NCBI RefSeq assembly: GCF_040126305.1
Contig: NZ_CP149510.1
Coordinates: forward strand, 907,001-971,000
Source of the DNA: Pararhizobium sp. A13
Lineage (GTDB): Bacteria; Pseudomonadota; Alphaproteobacteria; Rhizobiales; Rhizobiaceae
Direction of reading: 5' to 3'
DNA length: 64,000 nt
The position numbers and the translations under genes were made by a program. The notes under the pieces were generated by a model, which was not told where the DNA came from, did no database searches, and was given only the letters and a program-made list of their open reading frames with translations. Shown in pieces: positions 26,665 through 33,852 of this stretch (its first letter is position 1; every line of letters starts with the position of its first letter).

Positions 26665-27129
26665 CTAGACCGCCGCATATTGCGCGTCGCGCAGACGCAG
26701 CAAACTGACGAAGCCGGTTTCCGGGTCGGTCCAGGAGCCGAATTCGAGGACGCCCCGCGCCTCGATCGTCTGGGAGGGCTGCACGAAGGTCTGTTTTTCC
26801 CCGAGATAGACGACAACGATATTATCCGGCCAGTCGGCATCAGAGGAGCAGAAAGGGCACAGCGACATCGGGATTTCCGTCAGCACGAAAAAGGCTGCCT
26901 CAGCCTTGAGCGGCGGCGCCATGAAACCACGAATGGAAACCTCTTGCCCCGAAAGCGTCTTCACCCTTTCGGAAAATTCCAGCCCGAGAACGCCGAACTT
27001 GCTGTAGAGCTCACCAAAAGTCAGGGTTGATGCCGCAGCCGCAGATGGCCGCGCGCACAGTGCAAGCGGCAGGCTGCCGATCAGCGACAGCACATCGCGG
27101 CGCGTTGTTTTCACATCTGAAGGGTTCAT
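26665..27129 (-). CDS. Exported protein of the His-rich ABC locus (DUF3299-like?)
   Basis: This 154-residue protein has a Tat-like N-terminus (KTTRRDVLSLIGSLPLALCA, with the twin Arg) and so is probably exported. The mature part includes LSGQEVSIRGFMAPPLKAEA, a CPFCSSDADWPDN motif with a Cys-x2-Cys, and VVVYLGEKQ. The pattern reminds me of DUF3299-type proteins found beside zinc-related ABC genes, but I cannot confirm family membership. It lies just upstream of the ATPase (5 bp), so it is first in the operon. Confidence 0.72.
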   Translation of the reverse strand: MNPSDVKTTRRDVLSLIGSLPLALCARPSAAAASTLTFGELYSKFGVLGLEFSERVKTLSGQEVSIRGFMAPPLKAEAAFFVLTEIPMSLCPFCSSDADWPDNIVVVYLGEKQTFVQPSQTIEARGVLEFGSWTDPETGFVSLLRLRDAQYAAV

Positions 27130-27226
27130 CGAACGATCTCCCTTCGGCATGGCCCGACCAAATTCATAAGGCGAAATCCGGAAACGAAATCCGGCGGGCT
27201 GCAGGCAGCCCGCCGAAATGATTGGC

Positions 27227-28984
27227 TCAGTTTGTCTGCTTGGCGCCGAGAGCCATGGTATCGACCAGAACGCGGTAGACATCGCTCTGCTCCATATAGC
27301 CCTTGAAGCCTTCGGAACCCGGGCCGGTGGACTGCAGCACGACGTCATCGACAGCGTGAACGCCGCTATCGCCTTCCTTCGGAATATTGCCCTGAACGAA
27401 GACGGCGCCGGGGATATCCTTGTAGGCTTCGTTGGCGACATATTCCTTCTTCTCGTTCTGGATCGCCGGAACGAACGGACCGTCGAGCTTCGGACGGAAG
27501 GTTTCGTAGTGGTCCGGACCATTGGTGGCGGCCAGGAAGAGGCGGCGGGTGACGTCGATCTTGTCCGGATAACCGTCGCCGTTTTCATCCGTATAGTTCG
27601 GGAAGCCGGCTGCGGCATAGGTGCCGACCTTCTCGCGCATTTCCGTGCCCGGCTTTTCGTCATCGACGGTGCCGATGATGGAAACGCCGTGGGTGTGGTC
27701 GCCGGTGACGACGATCAGCGTGTCGGGGTTTTTGGCAGCGAATTCTCGGGCGACACCGATGGCCTTGTCGAATTCGATGGTTTCGACGACAGCGCGGTCC
27801 CAATCCAGGGGATGCGACATCTTGTCGATATTGGCAGCCTCAATCATCAGGAAGAAGCCTTCCGGATTCTTCGAAAGCTCGCCGAGAGCGACATTCGTCA
27901 TGTCGACCAGACCGGGCTGGTCCGGAAACTTGTCGACGGTGCCCTTCTTCAGAAAATCGCGGTCGAGAAGCGTGTCCATGTTGCCGGTGTGGAACAGGCC
28001 GAGGATCTTGCCGGTATTGGTGCCGGCAACGGTCTCAAGCTCGCTTTTGCTGGTCGCCAGCGAGTAGCCGGCTTCCTGGAACAGCTTAATGTAATCCTTC
28101 TCGTCCTTGCGCTTGGAACCGGCCGTTTCCTTCGGCAGGAAATAGGCCGAGCCGCCGCCAAGAACGACATCCGGCTTGACGTCGAGCAGCATACCGGTGA
28201 TCTCGGGCTTGTCTGCGCGCTTGCGGGTATGGGAGACGACGGCAGCCGGCGTCGCGTCCTGCACTTCCGAGGTGGTGACGATGCCGATCGACTTCTTGGT
28301 CTGGCGGCGGATGGCCTCGGCCAGGGTTTCAACGCGCGGGTCGTCCAGGCTGTCAGGCGTACGGTCACCATAGACGCCGAGGGCGTTGACGGCCGTCTTG
28401 TGGCCGGTCATGTAGGCCGACATGGTATTGGCGCTATCGGTGGCAATCGCTTCCGTGGACGACGTGCCGATGAAAGCCATGTGGTCCAGGTCGTCCATGT
28501 TCAGACGGCCGTTCGCCTTGCCTTCGGTCATGCCCTTGGACATGATGCGGGCAGCCGTGCGATGCGCGACCGAGAGGCCGTCGCCGAGGATGAAGATGAC
28601 GTTCTTCGCCTTCTGGGTCGTGCCGGTATTGTAGACGTCCCAGGTGACGGTCTTGGTTTCCGAACCGGCCGTGACTTCGATCTTGTAGGCGCCTTCGACC
28701 GGGAGGGTCAGGCCGCGGGCGATCAGCGCCGAGCCGAGAATCTTGTCTTCCTTACCCTTTTCTTCTGCCACGAACTCGGCTTCCTTGCCGAGAACGGTCT
28801 TGTAATCCTGGCCGTTAACCGTGATCTTCACGTCTTCCGGCTTGATGACACCATCGAACTCGACCTTGAAGTCAAACGGCGAACCGGCAAGAATGGTTGC
28901 ACGATCGAGCGGATAGACGGTGGCAGCCTGTACTGCACCGGCAAGGAATGTCGTGGCTGCAAGAGCCGACAGAAGCATACGCAT
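27227..28984 (-). CDS. phoA: Alkaline phosphatase (PhoA family)
   Basis: This periplasmic phosphomonoesterase has a signal peptide (MRMLLSALAATTFLAGAVQA) and then an N-terminal beta-rich domain unlike E. coli PhoA (about residues 21-120). The catalytic domain starts NVIFILGDGLSVAH (metal Asp); the phosphorylated Ser is in EAIATDSANTMSAYMTGHKT; metal ligands lie in IEAANIDKMSHPLDWD and VVTGDHTHG. Total 585 aa. A PHO box upstream predicts induction by phosphate starvation through PhoB. The stop is followed by a 97-bp gap to the exported ABC-locus gene. Confidence 0.92.
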   Translation of the reverse strand: MRMLLSALAATTFLAGAVQAATVYPLDRATILAGSPFDFKVEFDGVIKPEDVKITVNGQDYKTVLGKEAEFVAEEKGKEDKILGSALIARGLTLPVEGAYKIEVTAGSETKTVTWDVYNTGTTQKAKNVIFILGDGLSVAHRTAARIMSKGMTEGKANGRLNMDDLDHMAFIGTSSTEAIATDSANTMSAYMTGHKTAVNALGVYGDRTPDSLDDPRVETLAEAIRRQTKKSIGIVTTSEVQDATPAAVVSHTRKRADKPEITGMLLDVKPDVVLGGGSAYFLPKETAGSKRKDEKDYIKLFQEAGYSLATSKSELETVAGTNTGKILGLFHTGNMDTLLDRDFLKKGTVDKFPDQPGLVDMTNVALGELSKNPEGFFLMIEAANIDKMSHPLDWDRAVVETIEFDKAIGVAREFAAKNPDTLIVVTGDHTHGVSIIGTVDDEKPGTEMREKVGTYAAAGFPNYTDENGDGYPDKIDVTRRLFLAATNGPDHYETFRPKLDGPFVPAIQNEKKEYVANEAYKDIPGAVFVQGNIPKEGDSGVHAVDDVVLQSTGPGSEGFKGYMEQSDVYRVLVDTMALGAKQTN

Positions 28985-29035
28985 TGAAACCCCCTATTTG
29001 CGTTCGAAGTGATCGGCCCGCAATAGTCGCCGGCG

Positions 29036-29053
29036 ATGACACAAGCATGACAG
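29036..29053 (-). promoter_or_regulatory. PHO box upstream of phoA
   Basis: Read on the minus strand, CTGTCAT-GCTT-GTGTCAT is an almost perfect PhoB site (CTGTCAT-N4-CTGTCAT, one mismatch). It lies about 50 bp upstream of the phosphatase start. Confidence 0.85.
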
Positions 29054-29164
29054 TTCGGTAACGTTTTGGCGGCATGCCGGGCGCGCGCTCACGACCGGTT
29101 TTGTGAGCTTTCTGTTGACTCCGCGGCAAAACCCAGTATGAGCAACAGCGGAAAAGGGACCGCC

Positions 29165-29284
29165 ATGCACCGTTTTGGTACTTCCATCGCTGCGCTGATC
29201 GCTCCGGCATTCGTTGCCGGGCGGGTTCGTTCCTTCTCGATTTTTTCCAAAACAACGGCCAAAACGACGACGAAAACCGTCTGA
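29165..29284 (+). CDS. Candidate Thr/Lys-rich leader peptide of asd (39 aa)
   Basis: The ATG at 29165 follows AAAAGGGACCGCC. The peptide begins MHRFGTSIAALIAPAF and ends with SKTTAKTTTKTV and a TGA stop; the last eleven residues contain six Thr and four Lys. asd makes the common precursor of lysine, threonine and methionine, so runs of Thr and Lys codons just upstream are what a ribosome-mediated attenuator would need. Hairpin sequence with alternative pairings follows (29307-29371). Function as a leader is inference; it may also be a chance ORF. Confidence 0.45.
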   Translation: MHRFGTSIAALIAPAFVAGRVRSFSIFSKTTAKTTTKTV

Positions 29285-29306
29285 CGTCTCTGGCCCACCG
29301 CTCTCT

Positions 29307-29371
29307 CCCCGGTTAGGCCGGGGACCCGAAGCCCGCGCCCTTGGCCGGCGGGTTTCTCCCCCCAAGCCCGC
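29307..29371 (+). promoter_or_regulatory. Alternative hairpins between leader ORF and asd
   Basis: CCCCGG (29307-29312) pairs with CCGGGG (29318-29323). GCGGG (29348-29352) can pair either with upstream CCCGC (29332-29336), making a hairpin followed by TTTCTCC, or with downstream CCCGC (29367-29371), next to the GGAGAG region before asd. Mutually exclusive folds are typical of attenuators; the T tract is weak. Confidence 0.4.
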
Positions 29372-29398
29372 GGAGAGATGAGAAAGAGAGCAAAGACA

Positions 29399-30433
29399 AT
29401 GGGTTTCAAGATTGCCGTAGCAGGCGCGACTGGGAATGTCGGCCGCGAAATGCTGAATATCCTTTCCGAACGCGGCTTCCCGGTCGATGAAGTCGTGGCG
29501 CTTGCTTCGGCCCGGAGCCAAGGCACCGAAGTCTCCTTCGGCGACAAGACGCTGAAGGTGAAGAACCTCGAAAACTACGATTTCTCCGATACCGACATTT
29601 GCCTGATGTCGGCCGGCGGCGCCGTGTCGCTCAAGTGGTCGCCGAAGATCGGCGCTCAGGGCTGCGTTGTCATCGACAACTCGTCCGCCTGGCGCTACGA
29701 TCAGGACGTGCCGCTGATCGTGCCGGAAGTGAACCCCGACGCCATCACCCAGTTTTCCAAGCGCAATATCATCGCCAACCCGAATTGCTCGACCGCCCAG
29801 CTCGTCGTGGCGCTGAAGCCGCTGCATGATTTCGCCAAGATCAAGCGCGTCGTCGTCTCGACCTACCAGTCGGTTTCCGGCGCCGGCAAGGAAGGCATGG
29901 ACGAACTGTTTAACCAGACCCGCGCCGTCTTCGTCGCCGATCCGATCGAATCGAAGAAGTTTACCAAGCGCATCGCCTTCAACGTCATCCCGCACATCGA
30001 CGTGTTCATGGAAGACGGCTACACGAAGGAAGAATGGAAGGTTCTGGCCGAGACCAAGAAGATGCTCGACCCGAAGATCAAGGTGACCTGCACGGCCGTG
30101 CGCGTTCCGGTCTTCATCGGCCATTCGGAATCGGTCAACATCGAATTCGAGAACGAGATCAGCGCCGACCAGGCCCGCGACATCCTGCGCGAGGCGCCGG
30201 GTTGCCTCGTCATCGACAAGCACGAGAACGGTGGCTACATCACGCCTTACGAGTCAGCCGGTGAAGACGCGACCTACATCTCGCGCATCCGCGAGGACGC
30301 GACCGTCGAGAACGGCCTCAACATCTGGGTGGTTTCCGACAACCTGCGCAAGGGTGCAGCCCTCAACGCCATCCAGATCGCCGAGCTTCTCGTCAATCGC
30401 GGCCTGATCAAGGCAAAGAAGCAGGCGGCCTGA
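29399..30433 (+). CDS. asd: Aspartate-semialdehyde dehydrogenase
   Basis: Asd reduces aspartyl phosphate with NADPH, feeding lysine/diaminopimelate, threonine and methionine. It begins MGFKIAVAGATGNVGREML (dinucleotide-binding Gly motif). The catalytic Cys is in IANPNCSTAQLV, the active-site region includes STYQSVSGAGKEGMDEL, and the His in RVPVFIGHSESVNIEF is conserved. 344 aa is normal. ATG 29399 follows AAAGAGAGCAAAGACA. A terminator follows at 30462. Confidence 0.97.
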   Translation: MGFKIAVAGATGNVGREMLNILSERGFPVDEVVALASARSQGTEVSFGDKTLKVKNLENYDFSDTDICLMSAGGAVSLKWSPKIGAQGCVVIDNSSAWRYDQDVPLIVPEVNPDAITQFSKRNIIANPNCSTAQLVVALKPLHDFAKIKRVVVSTYQSVSGAGKEGMDELFNQTRAVFVADPIESKKFTKRIAFNVIPHIDVFMEDGYTKEEWKVLAETKKMLDPKIKVTCTAVRVPVFIGHSESVNIEFENEISADQARDILREAPGCLVIDKHENGGYITPYESAGEDATYISRIREDATVENGLNIWVVSDNLRKGAALNAIQIAELLVNRGLIKAKKQAA

Positions 30434-30461
30434 TCAGAAAATATAAAGTTTTAACCAATAA

Positions 30462-30498
30462 AAGCCCCGCATGATCCGTTTGACGGGATGCGGGGCTT
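30462..30498 (+). terminator. Rho-independent terminator of asd
   Basis: AAGCCCCGCAT (30462-30472) pairs with ATGCGGGGCTT (30488-30498), an 11-bp stem, then CTTTGG. Confidence 0.88.
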
Positions 30499-30543
30499 CT
30501 TTGGTAACAACCAACTGCCACGATATTGTGCTCATTTGCGGGA

Positions 30544-30559
30544 GGATTCACGTGAAACA
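30544..30559. other. parS-like 16-mer (14/16)
   Basis: GGATTCACGTGAAACA differs from the parS consensus TGTTTCACGTGAAACA at two positions and keeps the central TTCACGTGAA. It lies upstream of the lytic transglycosylase gene, 32 kb from parAB. Confidence 0.4.
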
Positions 30560-30656
30560 CGGCCTTTCTCTCCCGAGCCAGGATCGTGACAGGCCCCGCA
30601 AAGACTGGCATTTTGCGGACACCAAATTTGGATTCAGGCGCTCACGAGGTTTTTTC

Positions 30657-31475
30657 ATGCACAAGGCAAAGTGCGTACTGGCAGGTTTCACGGCAGTCAT
30701 GGCAGCGGCAATTCTGCCCACCACGGCATCGGCAGCGCAATGCGGCAACAATGCCGGCGGCTTCGAGGCCTGGGTGGAGGATTTCAAGAACGAGGCCACC
30801 AGCCAGGGCATCAGCCCGTCCGTGCTCAATACGGCTTTCGCCAATGTCAGCTACAACAAGGCGACGATCCGCGCCGACCGCGGCCAGAAGAGCTTCAAGC
30901 TGTCGCTCGACCAGTTCATGCAGAAGCGCGGCGGCCAGGCGATCATTTCGCGCGGCAGGAAGATGAAGGCGCAGAACGCTGCCCTCTTCGATTCGATCGA
31001 AAGCCGTTACGGCGTGCCGGCCGGCCCGATCATCGCGATCTGGGGCATGGAAACCGGCTTCGGAGGCTTCATGGGCAAGGAACATACCCTGTCGGCCGTC
31101 TCGACGCTCGCCTATGACTGCCGCCGCTCCGACTATTTCACCGACCAGCTTTATGCGGCGCTCAACCTCGTGCAGCGCGGCGATCTGAGCCCGGATGCGC
31201 ACGGTGCCGCACACGGTGAAATCGGCCAGACGCAGTTCCTACCGGCCAATGTCCTGAAGTTCGGTGTCGACGGCGACGGCAATGGCCATATCGACATGGT
31301 TCGCTCGAAGGCGGACGCACTTGCCTCGACCGCCAACTTCCTGCGCGGCCACGGCTGGAGCGCCGGCGGCGGCTATCAGCCGGGCGAGGCCAATTTCGGT
31401 GCGATCCAGGGGTGGAACGCCGCCAGCGTCTATCAGCAGGCGATCGCCATTATCGGCGCGGAAATCGACGGCTGA
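30657..31475 (+). CDS. Lytic murein transglycosylase (MltB-like)
   Basis: This exported enzyme cleaves peptidoglycan glycan strands with anhydro-ring formation. ATG 30657 gives a signal peptide (CVLAGFTAVMAAAILPTTASA). The SLT_2/MltB domain starts at GFEAWVEDFKNEATSQGISP; the catalytic Glu is in IIAIWGMETGFGGFMG, followed by STLAYDCRRSDYF and GEIGQTQFLPANVLKFGVDGDGNG. No C-terminal PG_binding_1 domain follows, so it is a short form (272 aa). The frame upstream of the ATG is non-coding. Confidence 0.92.
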   Translation: MHKAKCVLAGFTAVMAAAILPTTASAAQCGNNAGGFEAWVEDFKNEATSQGISPSVLNTAFANVSYNKATIRADRGQKSFKLSLDQFMQKRGGQAIISRGRKMKAQNAALFDSIESRYGVPAGPIIAIWGMETGFGGFMGKEHTLSAVSTLAYDCRRSDYFTDQLYAALNLVQRGDLSPDAHGAAHGEIGQTQFLPANVLKFGVDGDGNGHIDMVRSKADALASTANFLRGHGWSAGGGYQPGEANFGAIQGWNAASVYQQAIAIIGAEIDG

Positions 31476-31580
31476 AAACGGCCCTCTTGGAAGGAAATCA
31501 TCCGCAGTTTGGGAAACCACGCTGCGGATTTTTGTTTTGGGGCGGTGAGGTCTCCGCAACAGGCGGAACAGCGCTAAACT

Positions 31581-31748
31581 CTCCGTCATCCTCGCCCTTG
31601 TGGCCCTTGTGGCGGGGTCCAGCAGCGCCGCGTCCGCGGCGCAAAAGACTCCGAAGCTCGAAACGATCAAAAGGTTTTCCCACCGCGCGGACGCGCGGTG
31701 ACTGGATCCCTGACTGGATCCCCGGGACAAGCCCAAGGATGACGGAGG
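31581..31748. repeat. RIME-like intergenic mosaic repeat, copy 3, expanded
   Basis: The element is bounded by CTCCGTCATCCT and AGGATGACGGAG. It holds the palindromes GCGCCGCGTCCGCGGCGC and ACCGCGCGGACGCGCGGT. At 168 bp it is longer than the other copies because two short tandem duplications occurred: CCCTTGTGG twice near the left end and GACTGGATCCC twice near the right end. Confidence 0.78.
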
Positions 31749-31796
31749 AGAGTGACCGCCGCAGCAAGCACCCTCTAAAAACGCTGGCCTTGAAAA

Positions 31797-32438
31797 TTAC
31801 ATCCCCGGCCGGGCAAAATCGCCGGTCTTGGCGTCCATCACCCAGAGTTCGCCGGTCGAAATGTCGAACCAGGCGCCGTGCAGATGCAGCTTGCCGCGCT
31901 GTTCGAGGATCTGGACGCAAGGGAAAGTCCGCAGGTTGGCGATCGAATTGCGGATCGAGACACGCTCGAGAGCCCGCTGGCGCTCGGCGGCGGTCATGAT
32001 GTTGTTGCTCTGGATCTGCTCGGCGGCTGGTTTCAGGAGGTGCATCCAGCGGCCGATGAAATCGCCGGGCGACAGCGGCTCGGCGTCGAGATCGAGCGCC
32101 GCCTTGATGCCGCCGCAACGGCCGTGACCCATGACGACGATATCGCGGACCTTCAGCACCTGGACAGCGAACTCCAGAGCAGCCGAGGTCGAATGATAGT
32201 GCCCGTCCGGCTCATAGGGCGGCATCATGTTCGCGACGTTGCGGACGACGAAAAGCTCCCCCGGGCCGCTGTCGAAGACGGTCTCGGGTGCTGCGCGGCT
32301 GTCACAACAGGCAATGACGAGGGTTTGCGGCTGCTGCCCGGTTTCGGCGAGCACCTTGTAGCGCTGCTGCTGCTCGTTGAAGCGCCCGCTCATGAAATTG
32401 TTGTAGCCGTTCAGCAAATGGTCCGGAAAACGCTGCAT
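31797..32438 (-). CDS. Beta-carbonic anhydrase
   Basis: The enzyme interconverts CO2 and bicarbonate. Zinc ligands and catalytic residues are clear: IACCDSRAAPE (Cys and the Asp-Arg dyad, about residues 44-48), and GHGRCGGIKAAL (His and Cys, about 104-107). FVVRNVANMMPP and STSAALEFAVQVLKV are also family landmarks. 213 aa is normal for the plant-type bacterial class. It lies just after repeat copy 3 and is transcribed toward it. Confidence 0.95.
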   Translation of the reverse strand: MQRFPDHLLNGYNNFMSGRFNEQQQRYKVLAETGQQPQTLVIACCDSRAAPETVFDSGPGELFVVRNVANMMPPYEPDGHYHSTSAALEFAVQVLKVRDIVVMGHGRCGGIKAALDLDAEPLSPGDFIGRWMHLLKPAAEQIQSNNIMTAAERQRALERVSIRNSIANLRTFPCVQILEQRGKLHLHGAWFDISTGELWVMDAKTGDFARPGM

Positions 32439-32651
32439 GGTGCTCGATCACTCCGACTATTTAAGACAATTGGGATGTACATTGCACGCTTGCCGCCTGA
32501 GGGACACAGCCTTTGTGCGGCGCGCGCATGCAAATTTCCGGCAGCCCATGCCGTCGGTGACATCCGTGAAATCTCCGTATCGTTTCGCGTAAGGTCCAAC
32601 CGGTTTATTCGGTCAGGGCAGGGGGAGGCAAGAGCGATGTGCGCCGCCGCA

Positions 32652-33527
32652 TCAAGAGCGCCGCTTCTGGCTTGGATGTATCAACCGGCGCATCTGGACC
32701 ATCGCCATCGGCGTCGCAAGGCTGGAGGCATCGCGCTCGAGCGTCAGCTCGTCGGCGCCCCGTTTGCCGGTGCGGGCAATGATTTCGAAAACGCTCGCCG
32801 TCGCCAGTTGCAGCGCCCGTTCCTCCTTCAGCCCTTCCAGAAGCCGGGCGACAAACAGCGCCGCCAGCAGGTCACCCGTGCCACTGGGGGGATTGTCGAT
32901 CAGCCGATGTTCGGCAAGCAGCGCATGATTGCCAGAGAGATAGAGATTGCCGGTGCTGCCGTGCATCATCGGGATTGCCGAGGTAACCAGCATGCGCGGC
33001 GGCCCGAGCGACAGGGCAGCCTCAAGAATGGCGGCGTTGGTTTCAAGCGGAACGCCGCAGAGCCAGGACAGTTCGAACCGGTTGGGCGTGGCAAGCGAAG
33101 CCAGCGGCAAAAGCCTGTCGCGCATCGCGATCGCCGTCGCCTCGGGCACGTAAAGGCCACCGGCATCGCCCATGACCGGGTCGCAGGCGTAGAAAAGGTC
33201 GGGATTTTTCTGCCTCAGCGCCCCGACGAGCCGGACGACGCCTTCCGCCTGATAGGCAGCACCGAGATAGCCGGAGAGAACGGCACGGACTTCCCCCGTC
33301 CACGGCGCGCGGATGAGGTCGTCGATCAAGCTGTTGAAATCGTCCTCGCTCACCGTAACCCGTGTCGAGGGGCCATGGCCCGGATGCCAGGGCAGGATGA
33401 CCGTCGGCAGGGCCCAGACCGGATAACCCAGCGTCTCAAGCGCAAAGACCGCGGCGCGATTGCCGACGGAACCCCGAATCACATGGCTTGAAATGACGAT
33501 GACGGCGCCCGGTGCAGGCTGGGACAT
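32652..33527 (-). CDS. pdxY: Pyridoxal kinase
   Basis: PdxY phosphorylates pyridoxal in vitamin B6 salvage. It is a PfkB/ribokinase-fold protein: VIVISSHVIRGSVGNRAAVFALE at the N-terminus, FYACDPVMGDAGGLYVPEA (metal/phosphate site), LATPNRFELSWLCG, and the anion-hole motif DNPPSGTGDLLAALF with the catalytic Asp. 291 aa fits. A 213-bp gap separates it from carbonic anhydrase; I see no gene there. Confidence 0.93.
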   Translation of the reverse strand: MSQPAPGAVIVISSHVIRGSVGNRAAVFALETLGYPVWALPTVILPWHPGHGPSTRVTVSEDDFNSLIDDLIRAPWTGEVRAVLSGYLGAAYQAEGVVRLVGALRQKNPDLFYACDPVMGDAGGLYVPEATAIAMRDRLLPLASLATPNRFELSWLCGVPLETNAAILEAALSLGPPRMLVTSAIPMMHGSTGNLYLSGNHALLAEHRLIDNPPSGTGDLLAALFVARLLEGLKEERALQLATASVFEIIARTGKRGADELTLERDASSLATPMAMVQMRRLIHPSQKRRS

Positions 33528-33699
33528 TACGATTTTCCGCTGTTTCGACCCCCTCAGATCGCCCGACTGTCATGCCGCTGTCAACCGTGACCACGAAAAG
33601 ATGAAAAGGCGCCTTTCGCCGGCCGACTGATGGGCAGGATCGAATAAGTGGATACAACCGATTTAATTTCAAAATCGGCACATTTTCGCTGAATTTTTC

Positions 33700-33852
33700 A
33701 TGAAACCATTCCGAATTTGCTCGAAAACAACCACAAAAACAGTCGCCAATGGCCATTCTTCTGTTAGGTTCGGCCAAAATGGTGATTGCGGGGAGAGACA
33801 GTCATGGGCGCCAAATACAATCCAAAACGAGATCGGCATTTTGACGTTGTGA
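33700..33852 (+). CDS. Candidate upstream ORF overlapping the gdh start (50 aa)
   Basis: The ORF begins MKPFRICSKTTTKTVANGHS and overlaps the first 49 bases of gdh in another frame. Its KTTTKTV segment is identical to the end of the asd leader peptide, and all four nucleotide differences in that segment are synonymous third positions. There is no clear ribosome site, so translation is unproven; it is listed because of this similarity. Confidence 0.25.
   Translation: MKPFRICSKTTTKTVANGHSSVRFGQNGDCGERQSWAPNTIQNEIGILTL

Noticed and set aside
27218..28987. 589-codon frame antisense to phoA
   Set aside because: Shadow frame; phoA has signal peptide, active-site motifs and a PHO box on the opposite strand.
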